From contig NC_135123.1 of assembly GCF_050908995.1 (NCBI RefSeq), positions 4,340,001 to 4,404,000 on the forward strand: a DNA stretch of 64,000 nucleotides, read 5' to 3'. The stretch is from Andrena cerasifolii (taxonomy: Eukaryota; Arthropoda; Insecta; Hymenoptera; Andrenidae). Under the pieces are notes generated by a model. It saw only the letters and a program-made list of their open reading frames with translations. It had not been told where the DNA came from and made no database searches. How positions within the stretch are numbered: position 1 is the first letter of the stretch; every line of letters begins with the position of its first letter. The position numbers and the translations under genes are program-made. Of the stretch, positions 52,425 to 64,000 are shown piece by piece.

Positions 52425-54029
52425 GTCACCTTCTCATTAGTTTTAGGTGCATAGGACTTGTAAGCGCTGCGTCCTGTATGTTGGCGGTTAGTATAGTTGC
52501 ACATGTCATTAGTATAGTTGTCATCAAACCGTCCAAACGCGTGTTTGCTTGATATTGTCGTCATCAGTGTCTTCCTCCGTTAATACTAATATTGCTGGTA
52601 ATTGAGTTCAGTACGCGAGACAGGTGTTCGTGGTGCACGCGATGGTACAATGGGCTCTACAGGCTTCGCCAAAAGATGCGACGTGATTGTGCGTAACCCT
52701 ATTCAATGGATAATATATTCCTGTAGCTACGTGACTACGATGTTCATTCAGAAAACCTTTTAGAACTACGCGCGTAAACATAATTAAACAACGGGATTTA
52801 CTAGTAGGTGTTGATATTTAGTAGATAATTTATAATTTGTCATATTTTTTAATGCAGTGCTTTTTAGATATTATATAATCAGAATACCAGTGTTTTAGTC
52901 CTATTTGTATATTCATACGAAACACGCCCGTTATATTTGTATTTAAGCAAAGATCAAGATACATATGCTAACAGAAAGGCAAGCAAAATTACTACAAGAA
53001 AAAAAATCGTTAGAAATTATGGGAAGTTGGTCTTTGTGTTATTAAAACTGTGAACAGAATCTAATCTATAGCAGCATTTATTATAGAATATTCAGTAAGT
53101 GTTTACCGTCACTTAGTAAGTAATAGGTAACGTGCTGAACTCTCGAGATATGTATTTGATATTCTATAGCACGGGTCATCGTACAAGAGACTACGGGTTA
53201 AAAAACTGAATATCTTGGAAATGATTAACTAAGTTTGCGCTTTTCCGTTTACTGGAATAATTGTTGTTTTTTTAAACAAGCTTTATGGACCAGTTAAATT
53301 TGCACCATAGTTATGGAGTCTATAATTATTATTAATTTTTTTAAAAATAATTTTAGTAATTTTCGTATTTTTCTATAATTTCAAATGAAGTTCCAACTAA
53401 GTAAATAATGTATTACACAATATTTAAGGTAGTGGTTAATTTTAAATCTGAAATTGTACTGTTTTTCCACTAGTAGTTTTTAAAATTAAAACATTGAAAA
53501 AATTGGCACACCCTACTATGCAGTGAAACTTAATAAAACATGTCGATGGCTTACTGTACACATACTGTATGTCCACTTTTAGCGTTTTCAAGAAAAACAG
53601 ATTTAAATATACAAGGGTTTTTTTTGTAATAATTAATGAAATATACAGTTTCACAAAAAGTGGACTTACAATATTTGTGTGCAATCAGCGACCGATGCGT
53701 TCGTTTTTACATATCGTAAATACGAAATTGTAAGCAAGAGATTTGTACACCCAAGTTAAATTAAAAGAATGAAATTCCTACATTTGATATAAATATAATA
53801 CAATTAGGTAAACTTCTGGCGGAACGTACCTACGATATATAGAACTGAAGTATGGTCGTGAAATCTAACGGGTGTTTCAAAAGTTACGTAGGTGGAGTTA
53901 TCTCACACATAGGCTCCATCACTCCCCGGTTTACCCTATTAAACCTATGCGTTAAATTGATTGACGGACACTAATGGACTATAGGAATGCTCCACATGGC
54001 TCTGAATTATGTAGATCCCACGATCAGTC
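52425..54029. other. Intergenic DNA
   Basis: No coding frame or bounded element recognised. Confidence 0.3.
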
Positions 54030-54920
54030 CTTTTCTTCCGTTTGTCACAATCACCCTCAGTTTTTGAGAAACTCGACTTTGAAAAAAAAACTGCAAATTT
54101 TCAACTTTGAACATCTTTTGTCAAATTATTCTATGAACCCTCCCGAATACAACGATATAAGTAATTAGTGCATTATGAACATTTAAATATGTTCAAACAA
54201 CGATCAAATGGGAAAGAACACCCAAAATGCACCCATTTTTGCAGATATCTTTCAATTTATTTCCAAAACTAAGGGTCTAGGAGAAAATCTGACTGCTCCA
54301 CGCGATGCAGCAGACAATTTCCCTTCGGAAACCACGAACAGAAGTGGTAAGTCACGTTTTGTTTTCAATACAGAAGCGAAATAGTTTGGCAAAACGTGCG
54401 GCACCGACAGTGGTAGTCACGCGCGTTAAGCGATTGGGTTCCGCTGAGCGGCAGTGGATCACGCGCCGCCGTTGACTACCACTGTCGACGCCGCACGTTT
54501 TGCCAAACTATTTCGTTTCTGCATTGAAAACAAAATGTGACTTATCAGTTCTGTTGATGCTTTCCGAAGGGAAATTGTCTGCTGCATCGCGTGGCGCAGT
54601 CAGATTTTCTCCTAGACCCTTAGTTTTGGAAATAAATTTAAAAATATCTGCAAAAATCGGTGCATTTCGGTGCAAATCAGTGGATTCAGGAAGGTTCACA
54701 GAATAATTTGACGGAACAAGCAACCGAATAACTATTACTGTCTCGACGCAAACGATGCTCAAAATTGAAAATTGCAGTTTTTTTCAAAGTCGAATTTCTC
54801 AAAAACTGATTGCGATGGCGACAAACCGTTCGCGGATTCGTTTTCAGCACATGAAAACCCATAAGAAATGTCTATTGAACGTTACAAGTACGAAAGGAGT
54901 CCAATTTTGTTTAACTGTGT
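54030..54920. mobile_element. Foldback related to the 22.9-kb element, ends missing
   Basis: The arms (about 54055-54410 and 54480-54800) match the internal foldback of 22873-24105 and each other. The loop holds extra GC-rich sequence (54415-54480). The CAGTGTTTC terminal repeats are absent. Confidence 0.68.
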
Positions 54921-56045
54921 TATAAGAGCAAAAATTGTCGTAGTATTCCAGGAATTAAATATGCACAATATTCTGCACAGAGGGCACAATAATTTAGTTT
55001 ACACAGCACAGCTGGGGCATTATGTGCTGGAGTTTAAATAATTACTTTAGTAACTGTCTTATCCTTCTTCGTGAAATCACCCCACCCAAATACAGTGTGT
55101 GACAAACCCCGACACACAGAGACTCACAATTGCACACACATCTTACAGATATTTAAAGTTATTTTTCTCGGTAACGGAAGGTCACACAAAAACATGTATT
55201 GTACTCTAACTTTTTGCATAAGGGATCGTCCTCTTCTTGGTTACGTTATGATTATTGGGACACCCTGTATAGTTTTTAGCAGAGAATGGTTTGTAACCTA
55301 ACATTCATGATCTAGCATTGTAATTACGAGCATTTTTACATTAACAGCGTTACAGTTACAATTATCGCTGTGATCCCATTAGTTGGCAATTTTCATATCG
55401 GCCTTGTGCTTGGTAGGTGTTTTTGTTGAGATACGTCTTATCGAGGCAATTTTTTTCTGATGGACGTTCGCTAAATTACTCGAAGTCGCCCCGTAATTAG
55501 AACAGAAATATCGTGCAGCCGTTTCTCGTGGCTTTCGTTTCACACGACAAACTTGCACGTTCCCAGCGCAATTACATTCGACTTGCGCTTTAATCGGTCA
55601 CTGCATGCCCATGTTTCTATGTTCGGATATAAATTTTTCCAATTTGTAGATTCCTGAAATTTCTTTCTCCTCACGTGACTTTTCACGCGAACTTCTTGAA
55701 AGTCTGTTCGTGTCCGGTTATAGGCCAGAACACGCAACTGTTATAAGTGTTATCTTATAACAATTTTATGACGAATACAAATGACTCTGTGCTTGAGATT
55801 GATATCCTGCAAGCTAAGTATGATTCTGTCCGATATCACCAACGCCAGGCATAATTCTAGTGCTTGTTATTAATTCGATTGCTTGGTGGAATATTATCGA
55901 TTTTTAATAGCTTGAAATTGTACTCTTTATAATTACCTATGTACATATTATTATATACGGGGATATAATAGGTATTCTTTTGTGAAAGACTGTTTGCATT
56001 GTATTTGCCCGGAACTTTATAATACAGGATTTCGTTAAATAATCC
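54921..56045. other. Intergenic DNA with one isolated transposon end
   Basis: GGGACACCCTGTA at 55258-55270 is the terminal motif of the 1425-3887 element without a partner. Otherwise nothing is recognised. Confidence 0.35.
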
Positions 56046-56054
56046 ATCGAAAGT

Positions 56055-56803
56055 AGGGCGGAGCGATACTATATAGGCGAAAATTTAAATTTGAATTTTT
56101 AGTTGACCTGGGTGCGGGATAGTTGCCCTTTGATTAACCAAACACAACTGTAAAAAAAATTTGGAAAAATATTCATGTCTGCAGGTTCCTTTTTCTCCTA
56201 AAAATGATTATATAATCATACTATATTGGCGAAAATTTAAATTTAAATTTTCAGTTTGGCCTTCGTGCGGGATAGTTGACTTTTGATTAACCAAACACAA
56301 CTGTAAAATTTTTTTGGAAAAATATTCATGTCTGCAGGTTCCCTTTTCTCCTAAAAATGATTATATAATCATATTATATTGGCGAAAATTTAAATTTAAA
56401 TTTTCAGTTGGCCTGGATGCGGGATAGTTGACTTTTGATTAACCAAGCACAACTGTAAAAATTTTTTGGAAAAATATTCATGTCTGCAGGTTCCTTTTTC
56501 TCCTAAAAATGATTATATAATCATACTATATAGGCGAAAATTTAAATTTGAATTTTCAGTTTGGCCTTCGTGCGGGATAGTTGACTTTTGATTAACCAAA
56601 CACAACTGTAAAAAAATTTGGAAAAATATTCAAAAATATTCGGTATCATTAAAATGATTATATAATTATTTAGGAGAAAATGAACCTGCAGACATGAATA
56701 TTTTTCCAAAATTCTTTTACAGTTGTGTTTGGTTAATCAAAAGACAACTATCCCGCACCCAGGCCAACTGAAAATTCAAATTTAAATTTTCCGCTCCGCC
56801 CCA
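56055..56803. mobile_element. Mutator-like MITE containing four 152-bp tandem units
   Basis: GGGCGGAGCG near the left end and CGCTCCGCCC near the right are inverted, and ATCGAAAGT (9 bp) flanks both sides (56046-56054 and 56804-56812). Inside, a unit marked by GGCGAAAATTTAAATTT starts at 56076, 56228, 56381 and 56533 (period 152-153). One further copy lies in reverse at about 56650-56795. Confidence 0.75.
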
Positions 56804-57534
56804 ATCGAAAGTTTGAAATACATTTATTTCGTGCATTTTGAATGATCTCGTGAGCACAGTGCTCACGGAGTAATGCTCGAGTTTTAACTTTATACTGTTT
56901 TAAGGAAATAATGTCAAGGAATAAGTCTGCGTCTGTCATATAGCTCGAAGTATTCTTATTGAACGGTAACAAAGTTCTAGTTTGTACAAATTAAAGTAAC
57001 TAACGTGCATGTGCTGTGCATGCACCAGGTGCAGAGACGTTGCACCCTTCCACAATTTGGGAAAATACCAGGGTCACGATCGTTATCTGCATTAACTTGT
57101 GTTTTTGTGGATTTACGATACGTTAATTGCTATCGAGGAACAGTCAGAAAATTCCAATCCTTGATATCCTAATTAGATGTTAGTATTAGGGGTGTTCGAT
57201 TCCGATTCGATTCTTCAGAAAATGGATTCTTTTGGTTAAAAGATCGATCTTTTGAATCGATTATTTGGTATCCGATTTTCCCCAGAATCGATTCTTTGAT
57301 GTAAGAATCGGCAATCGATTTTTTGCCGTCTGGGGGAATTAATTGCCAGTAGTGAAAGGACCGATCAAACTGCTTTTTGCGTAGGTTTTCCTGGTCTTAT
57401 ACGTTTCCCGCCATTTATACACGATTCCCGCCAAATTTATACAGGATTCGCGCCAAATTTATAAACGATTCTTATATTCTGGATGATTCTGGACAGTTCT
57501 GGATTTTTGTTTACTATTCTTCCTTCTTCCTTCT

Positions 57535-57666
57535 TCCTTCCTTGTGTCTTTTCCAAAGCCGGAAATATTTTAACTGATCACAGACATAGTTTATCACCAG
57601 AACATTTACAGCAATTATTGTTTTTAAATTCCTTATCAATGAAAGAATGGCAATTACACGATGAGT
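57535..57666 (+). pseudogene. hAT transposase C-terminal dimerisation region (hATC)
   Basis: The plus-strand frame reads CVFSKAGNILTDHRHSLSPE then HLQQLLFLNSL. This is the conserved hATC block (S-R-FS-AG-I-T-RR-RLSPEH--QLLFL). Upstream the frame is a TTCC-rich tract with no transposase character, so only this fragment survives inside the element. Confidence 0.85.
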
Positions 57667-57891
57667 AAAATATTTAAAATGGATAGCAAAGTATTTCTTC
57701 TATTCAATACAATGCCTTTCAAAAACTATCCGAAATTGTTCCTTGTGAAAGTATTTTTTATATCAATTCTTTCAAAATTATTCCAATCCGACTTCTATGT
57801 ATATGTACTAATTTTGGAAAAAAAGTTTTATGTCGATTCTTTTCATCTCGATTCGTCCAGAATCGATTCTTTGGTTCAGATTTTTTAGAAG

Positions 57892-58050
57892 GATCGATTC
57901 TTATAATTCGATTTTGAATCGATTCTTATAATTCGATTTTGAATCGATTCTTATAATTCGATTTTGAATCGATTCTTATAATTCGATTTTGAATCGATTC
58001 TTATAATTCGATTTTGAATCTATTCTTATAATTCGATTTTGAATCGATTC
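57892..58050. repeat. 25-bp tandem repeat inside the hAT element
   Basis: The unit GATTCTTATAATTCGATTTT plus GAATC (25 bp) is repeated about six times, nearly without change except one T for G. It extends the GAATCGATTC motif of the terminal repeat. Confidence 0.85.
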
Positions 58051-58094
58051 AAGAATCGATTCTTTGAGGTGAATCGAACACCCCTAGTTAGTAT

Positions 58095-59290
58095 TCTGGT
58101 TGTAGACGCGCAAACCATGCAGAAAAGATGTATAGAAATCATAATGTTAATAATAACAAAAAGATCACAACCACCTAATCCAGACCACAACCCAGTTTCT
58201 CTATTCCAGTCTGCATTGGTTTGCAATGTACACGCAGTGTCTGCACATAAAGTCACAATTTGACATGTTTTAAAGGAATTTAAGCAATTCTTAAAGTCGT
58301 TTTATAAATCGTTGCATAGAAAACCAGGACTATGCATTTAACAATGGAGAAAACACAGCTTAACTTTTGAGAATTTAATCAGAGGTATATTAAACTGTAT
58401 ACATTAAAATATATTAAATGGCGAACATGAAAAGTTTTCCAAAGGAATATGTGACTGTTTTAAATGTTACTACTAATTTTAATTTATTTAAATCTCACTG
58501 TTCAATTGAAGTAGAATTTTAACCGTATGGTAATCATTCTTTTCTGCATCATGGAAAAATTTTATTCAATAAGTAATTTCTTTCTCTGTAACTACTATTT
58601 CCCTCTATTTTCATGTATTATTTTACTACCTATCCTGTTACGGAATATTCTATGCTTTTAGCTCTGATGGTCATTTGCGAGTTCCGAATTATTCCGTGTT
58701 TTCAGTTTAGGCAGATATATTCAAATTAGACTCGTATTTGTATATTCTGTGGTGCGCCATTCTACGAAAGTACATGCCTACTTCGTTCCGTAGCACATAC
58801 AGTAGAATTTCCAGTAAATATTAAGTCACCTATCAATAATATTTGAAGCATGTAATATACATAATTGTGAAGTTGAAAGCTGCCAGTAGATTGTCCATCT
58901 ATAAAGTCAACAGAATTGATTCACAAATTTGCGCCCTATGAATTGTCGAAAATATGAAATTACGAGGCGGCTGTTAGTCGCGCGAAGCTAAACAGAAGAG
59001 TAGGAAATATTTTGTGGGACTAGGTAACTTCGGAAGGCCGAATCAAACTAAACAATAATTATTCACTCTTATATTTGGTGTAAGAATTATATATAAACTT
59101 TATTTTATGATATGCAAGACGCAATATATATATACGTGCTGATTAAACTCAGAGCGATAAAAGAAGTAAGAAGAAGGTAGCGGATGTATATAAAAAGGAA
59201 ATAGACGGTGGCGCCTTGTTCTAACGCGTGCATCTTGAAATATAAATCCCACATATGAAATATAAATCTGAACAAATTTCATATTTCATA
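58095..59290. other. Intergenic DNA
   Basis: No features recognised. Confidence 0.3.
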
Positions 59291-59292
59291 CA

Positions 59293-59553
59293 TTACGCCG
59301 GTGCACACCGGCAAACTGTTGCCGCAATTGCAGTTCCTTGAGCGAATCCAGTTAACTCAAAGCTGCGCGCGGAACTTGATCGGCCTTTCGCTCGATTCGC
59401 GGTAACTATCGACAATGCGGCTAGTATCGACTTCTCCTTTTGCTTGGGACTCGTGACTGCAGGCTCAACTTCCGCGAATACACAGTCGCCCGGATAGTTC
59501 GCGATGGAAATTAGATCGTCAACCGTCCCTGCGACATTTCTCTCGAGTTGCAT
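59293..59553 (-). CDS. Hypothetical 86-codon ORF in a GC-rich patch
   Basis: The minus-strand ATG at 59553 opens 86 codons beginning MQLERNVAGTVDDLISIANY. The patch 59.29-59.65 kb is GC-richer than its surroundings, as coding or promoter DNA is here. No domain is recognised, and no splice partner was found. It may be part of a 5' exon or chance. Confidence 0.22.
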   Translation of the reverse strand: MQLERNVAGTVDDLISIANYPGDCVFAEVEPAVTSPKQKEKSILAALSIVTANRAKGRSSSARSFELTGFAQGTAIAATVCRCAPA

Positions 59554-60025
59554 TCGTGTTCGAGTACAGTTCCATCAAATTTTGTCGATGCGACCGTAAT
59601 TCGTGTCCGATACGAGTTACGTGTTTACTCGCGCGTCGCGGTTATAGTTGTTGTTGGTTTTTAAAGTGACGGATGCGAGGCTTCCTCCTCTCGCATTGCT
59701 TGTAATTACACACTGCGTTTCCTCGTATGTTAACACCCAAGTGGACTTATTGAAGTCCTTTCGAGGTCACCATCGGATAATCAGGCAAGATCGCCTCTCA
59801 TTAGAAAACATTCTGATAATGAGAGCAAAACAATTTAAATGGTTACAGATTTGTAGAGCAGTAAAAAATACATAGCTGCATATTTTCCTGTGCTTGCTAT
59901 TGGACGGTTTCAAAAGGTGAAACGCGCTTTCAGTGCTCGTCAACTGATAGTCTTTCTGTTATTAATCTGAATATTCCAGCACTAGACACGTGTATGAGCT
60001 GTCGATTCGTGCTTATTAATGGGAC

Positions 60026-60715
60026 TAGGCAGTCGAAAAATCGATTTTTTTAATGGCAATTTCCGAAAGTACTATCTTTTCTCAATAAAATGCCGCTTGG
60101 TTTATAGTAAAATTCGCAAAATTGTAGATTTGACAGCTAAAAACGTCAGACGGCAACATATAGCGTCGCCTTTGCCCAGAAACTTTAAATGCGTTTTTCT
60201 CGAATATTTTTTTCTCTTCATTTTTTTCGTGATTGCGAGTGAATTGAGGTTCAGATCGACTTGGAAAAAATTACAGGATGTGTAGAACATGTGTCATTTC
60301 GGCGCAAACCTCTGATATGATCTGTAAAAATTCGAGATGTTCATAAAAAAAATTAAGAAGTCACCGGATTTTGGTAGCGCACCATCATTGTTTGTGTGCT
60401 ACCGAAATCCGATGACTTCTTAATTTTTTTTATGAAAGTCTCGAATTTTTACAGATCATATCAGAGGTTTGCGCCGAAATGACACATGTTCTACACATCC
60501 TGTAATTTTTTCCAAGTCGATCTGAACCTCAATTCGTTCACAATCACGAAATAAATGAAGAGAAAAAAATATTTGAGGAAATTGCCGCTTGACATTTTTA
60601 GCTGTCAAATCTACAATTTTGCGAATTTTACTATAAATCAAGCGGCATTTTATTGAGAAAAGATAGTACTTTCGGAAAATGCAATAAAAAATCGATTTTT
60701 CAACTGCCTAGTCCC
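60026..60715. mobile_element. Nearly perfect foldback, GGGGACTAGGCAG ends, TTAA on the right
   Basis: The two arms (60022 to about 60385 and about 60390-60715) mirror each other almost base for base, from GGGACTAGGCAGTCGAAAAA to the central GGTAGCGCACCATCATTG. The right flank reads CCCCTTAAGG; the left flank TTAATGGGAC is probably a decayed TTAA. It has no coding capacity. It directly precedes the 1,092-bp array. Confidence 0.8.
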
Positions 60716-61225
60716 CTTAAGGTGGAATCAGATGGCGCGTGGATCGGCGAGCTTGGCACGAGACTCGCCGAGCCCACGCGCCGTGAGAATGCTCATGGCT
60801 CGTCGACCCGCGAGCCTGGACGAGCCTGGGCAGAGTTAGGAGCGATGGAGCCGCAGTGAATGGAGGGGGAAACACCTACAGGAGTGGTGGTTATGTGTGC
60901 ATGAAGGTCCTGTAGGTGTTTCCCCCTCCGTCACTGAGGCCCCATCGCTCCTAACTCTGAGCCTGGGCGAGCCGAGCCGTCTCGCCGAGTCCCGCGCCGT
61001 GAGAACGCTCATGGATCGCCAACACGTGAGCCTGGGCGAGCAAAAGGCACTGAGGCTCCGGATTGGCGAGCCTCTACGAGCCGAGCCGCGCCGTGAGAAC
61101 GCTCATGGATCGCCGATTCGCGAGCTTGGACGCATAGACATGTATAGACGGAGCGTAAGCTGCGGGGAGTGACAAGATTCGCGGTAAGAGGAGCGATACG
61201 AGTAAATCGGGTAACGCAGTGGGTA

Positions 61226-61492
61226 GGGTAAAGGACCCAATTACTGACACCTAACCAATTACTGTCACCTTAAGCTATTTCACTTAAAATAACGAACAAA
61301 TAAACGTTGTAAAGTCATACACAAAAAGAATTATGTAATTCAACCTATAATCTATACTATAGTATATAGAATATAGAATATAGAATATAGAATAATCTAT
61401 ATAAATACTATAGTTTATTTATTCGTTATTTTAAGTAAAATAGCTAAAGGTGACAGTAATTGGTTAGGTGTCAGTAATTGGGTCCTTTACCC
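61226..61492. mobile_element. TA-flanked MITE nested in array unit 1
   Basis: The ends GGGTAAAGGACCCAATTACT and its exact inverse continue inward for about 70 bp. TA is on both sides. It splits the CATAGACATGT MITE; the uninterrupted form is at 16334-16553. The features fit a Tc1/mariner-type MITE. Confidence 0.85.
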
Positions 61493-62344
61493 TATATACA
61501 TGCCGAATGCATGCGAAGCTAACCGACGTGCCGGTATCTGAACCTCTGCCTTTTCCCCTCCAAGCCTACCTTCCCCTCGCCAGTAGTCACAGCTTCTCCG
61601 TCTATATGCGTATATGCCTGGATGAGCCTGGGTGAGCCAAGCTGCACCGTGAGAACGCTCATGGATAGCCGATCCGGGAGCCTGGGTGAGCTGAGCCGGC
61701 TCGCCGATCCACGTGCCATCTGATTTCACCTTTCTATAAAGGGTAGATGCACCATTTGTGGCCACTTTAAAGCTGAAATCTGATGGCACGTGGATCGGCG
61801 AGCTTGGCACGAGACTCACCGAGCCTATGCGCCGTCAGAACGCTCACGGCTCGCCGACTCGTGAACTTGGGCGACTCGAGCTTCTCGCTGAGTCCCGCGC
61901 CGTGAGAATGCTCATGGCTCGTCGACCCGCGAGCCTGGACGAGCCTGGGCAGAGTTAGGAGCGATGGAGCCGCAGTGAATGGAGGGGGAAACACCTACAG
62001 GAGTGGTGGTTATGTGTGCATGAAAGTCCTGTAGGCGTTTCCCCCTCCGTCACTGAGGCCCCATCGCTCCTAACTCTGAGCCTGGGCGAGCCGAGCCGTC
62101 TCGCCGAGTCCCGCGCCGTGAGAACGCTCATGGATCGCCAACACGTGAGCCTGGGCGAGCAAAAGGCACTGAGGCTCCGGCTTGGCGAGCCTCCACGAAC
62201 CGAGCCGCGCCGTGAGAACGCTCATGGATCGCCGATTCGCGAGCTTGGACGCATAGACATGTGTAGACGGAGCGTAAGCTGCGGGGAGTGACAAGATTCG
62301 CGGTAAGAGGAGCGATACGAGTAAATCGGGTAACGCAGTGGGTA

Positions 62345-62583
62345 GGGTAAAGGACCCAATTACTGACACCTAACCAATTACTGTCACCATAAGCTATTTC
62401 ACTTAAAATAACGAACAAATAAATGTTGTAAAGTCACACACAAAAAGAATTATGTAATTCAACCTATAATCTATACTATAGAATAATCTATATAAATACT
62501 GTAGTTTATTTATTCGTTATTTTAAGTAACATAGCTAAAGGTGACAGTAATTGGTTAGGTGTCAGTAATTGGGTCCTTTACCC
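62345..62583. mobile_element. TA-flanked MITE, copy in array unit 2
   Basis: Same element and same position as in unit 1, about 28 bp shorter in its AT-rich centre. Confidence 0.85.
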
Positions 62584-63436
62584 TATACATGCCGAATGCA
62601 TCCGAAGCTAGCCGACGTACCAGTATCTGAACCTCTGCCTTTTCCCCTCCAAGCCTACCTTCCCCTCGCCAACAGTCACAGCTTCTGCTCCGTCTATATG
62701 CGTATATGCCTGGATGAGCCTGGGTGAGCCGAGCCGCACCGTGAGAACGCTCATGGATAGCCGATCCGCGAGCCTGGGTGAGCTGAGCCGGCTCGCCGAT
62801 CCACGTGCCATCTGATTTCACCTTTCTATAAAGGGTAGATGCACCATTTGTGGCCACTTTAAAGCTGAAATCTGATGGCACGTGGATCGGCGAGCTTGGC
62901 ACGAGACTCACCGAGCCTATGCGCCGTCAGAACGCTCACGGCTCGCCGACTCGTGAACTTGGGCGACTCGAGCTTCTCGCTGAGTCCCGCGCCGTGAGAA
63001 TGCTCATGGCTCGTCGACCCGCGAGCCTGGACGAGCCTGGGCAGAGTTAGGAGCGATGGAGCCGCAGTGAATGGAGGGGGAAACACCTACAGGAGTGGTG
63101 GTTATGTGTGCATGAAGGTCCTGTAGGCGTTTCCCCCTCCGTCACTGAGGCCCCATCGCTCCTAACTCTGAGCCTGGGCGAGCCGAGCCGTCTCGCCGAG
63201 TCCCGCGCCGTGAGAACGCTCATGGATCGCCAACACGTGAGCCTGGGCGAGCAAAAGGCACTGAGGCTCCGGCTTGGCGAGCCTCCACGAACCGAGCCGC
63301 GCCGTGAGAACGCTCATGGATCGCCGATTCGCGAGCTTGGACGCATAGACATGTGTAGACGGAGCGTAAGCTGCGGGGAGTGACAAGATTCGCGGTAAGA
63401 GGAGCGATACGAGTAAATCGGGTAACGCAGTGGGTA

Positions 63437-63675
63437 GGGTAAAGGACCCAATTACTGACACCTAACCAATTACTGTCACCATAAGCTATTTCACTTAAAA
63501 TAACGAACAAATAAACGTTGTAAAGTCACACACAAAAAGAATTATGTAATTCAACCTATAATCTATACTATAGAATAATCTATATAAATACTGTAGTTTA
63601 TTTATTCGTTATTTTAAGTAACATAGCTAAAGGTGACAGTAATTGGTTAGGTGTCAGTAATTGGGTCCTTTACCC
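63437..63675. mobile_element. TA-flanked MITE, copy in array unit 3
   Basis: Exactly 1,092 bp after the copy in unit 2 and of equal length. Confidence 0.85.
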
Positions 63676-64000
63676 TATACATGCCGAATGCATCCGAAGC
63701 TAGCCGACGTACCAGTATCTGAACCTCTGCCTTTTCCCCTCCAAGCCTACCTTCCCCTCGCCAACAGTCACAGCTTCTGCTCCGTCTATATGCGTATATG
63801 CCTGGATGAGCCTGGGTGAGCCGAGCCGCACCGTGAGAACGCTCATGGATAGCCGATCCGCGAGCCTGGGTGAGCTGAGCCGGCTCGCCGATCCACGTGC
63901 CATCTGATTTCACCTTTCTATAAAGGGTAGATGCACCATTTGTGGCCACTTTAAAGCTGAAATCTGATGGCACGTGGATCGGCGAGCTTGGCACGAGACT

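Larger units (their letters stand above)
57187..58086 (+). mobile_element. hAT element with 8-bp TSD and transposase remnant
   Basis: TAGGGGTGTTCGATTC and its inverse GAATCGAACACCCCTA are flanked by perfect 8-bp duplications GTTAGTAT (57179-57186 and 58087-58094). The interior encodes the C-terminus of a hAT transposase on the plus strand and carries a 25-bp tandem array next to the right end. At 900 bp it is internally deleted. Confidence 0.92.
60723..64000. repeat. 1,092-bp tandem array of nested palindromes, running off the window
   Basis: Units start at about 60725, 61774, 62866 and 63958. Units 2 and 3 are 1,092 bp long and nearly identical; unit 1 lacks about 70 bp. Each unit holds sub-repeats around CCGTGAGAACGCTCATGG and GAGCCTGGGCGAGCC. 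It also holds a hairpin around CTCCTAACTCTG, a copy of the CATAGACATGT MITE, a TA-flanked MITE nested in that, and a palindrome around the CACGTGGATCGGCGAG junction. Long frames on both strands repeat with the array and are not genes. Confidence 0.9.

Noticed and set aside
60897..63994. Repeated 60-118-codon frames on both strands
   Set aside because: They recur with the 1,092-bp unit, exist on both strands and derive from the CGTGAGAACGCTCATGG sub-repeats.

Overview
The window is a piece of an insect nuclear genome, most likely hymenopteran. The evidence is spliced genes with GT-AG introns, a 131-residue RpS17 close to insect homologues, AT-rich intergenic DNA with CpG-rich promoter islands, and a heavy load of short inverted-repeat transposons (hAT, TTAA-specific, TA-specific and Mutator-like). 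The order-level assignment is inference; nothing here fixes the species.

Layout. 1-7.5 kb: transposon debris, with a 1.78-kb palindromic foldback inside a larger element, an intact 362-codon retrotransposon gag on the minus strand, a 168-bp tandem array built from two MITE families, and a decayed Ty3/Gypsy reverse-transcriptase fragment. 8.4-16.8 kb: an unrecognised serine-rich gene on the plus strand. It is modelled as a short first exon (8416-8524) joined in phase to a 4.3-kb second exon (11835-16156); the intron carries a 1.7-kb hAT element with a TTAA foldback nested in it. 18.6-34.1 kb: the deubiquitinase gene USP3 on the minus strand, six exons giving a 543-residue protein. The last five exons lie in 18.6-22.0 kb, while the first exon (start codon plus first half of the zinc finger) is 12 kb upstream. 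That intron is packed with nested transposons. 38.7-39.6 kb: ribosomal protein S17 on the minus strand, three exons, with two MITEs directly upstream of its TOP-type start site. About 41-42.6 kb: a CpG-rich stretch with an Inr+DPE core-promoter signature on the plus strand, probably the promoter and 5' UTR of a gene lying beyond the window. 43-60 kb: mostly mobile elements, including a hAT element that keeps the transposase C-terminus, a Merlin-like transposase fragment, a solo LTR, adjoining TTAA MITEs and a tandem-repeat Mutator-like MITE. 60.0-64 kb: a TTAA foldback, then a 1,092-bp tandem array (more than three units, running off the window) whose unit is itself a nest of palindromic MITEs.

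The three recognisable or likely host genes are unrelated in function (chromatin/ubiquitin, translation, unknown). What ties the window together is transposon nesting: several insertions can be ordered because the uninterrupted target is present elsewhere in the same window.
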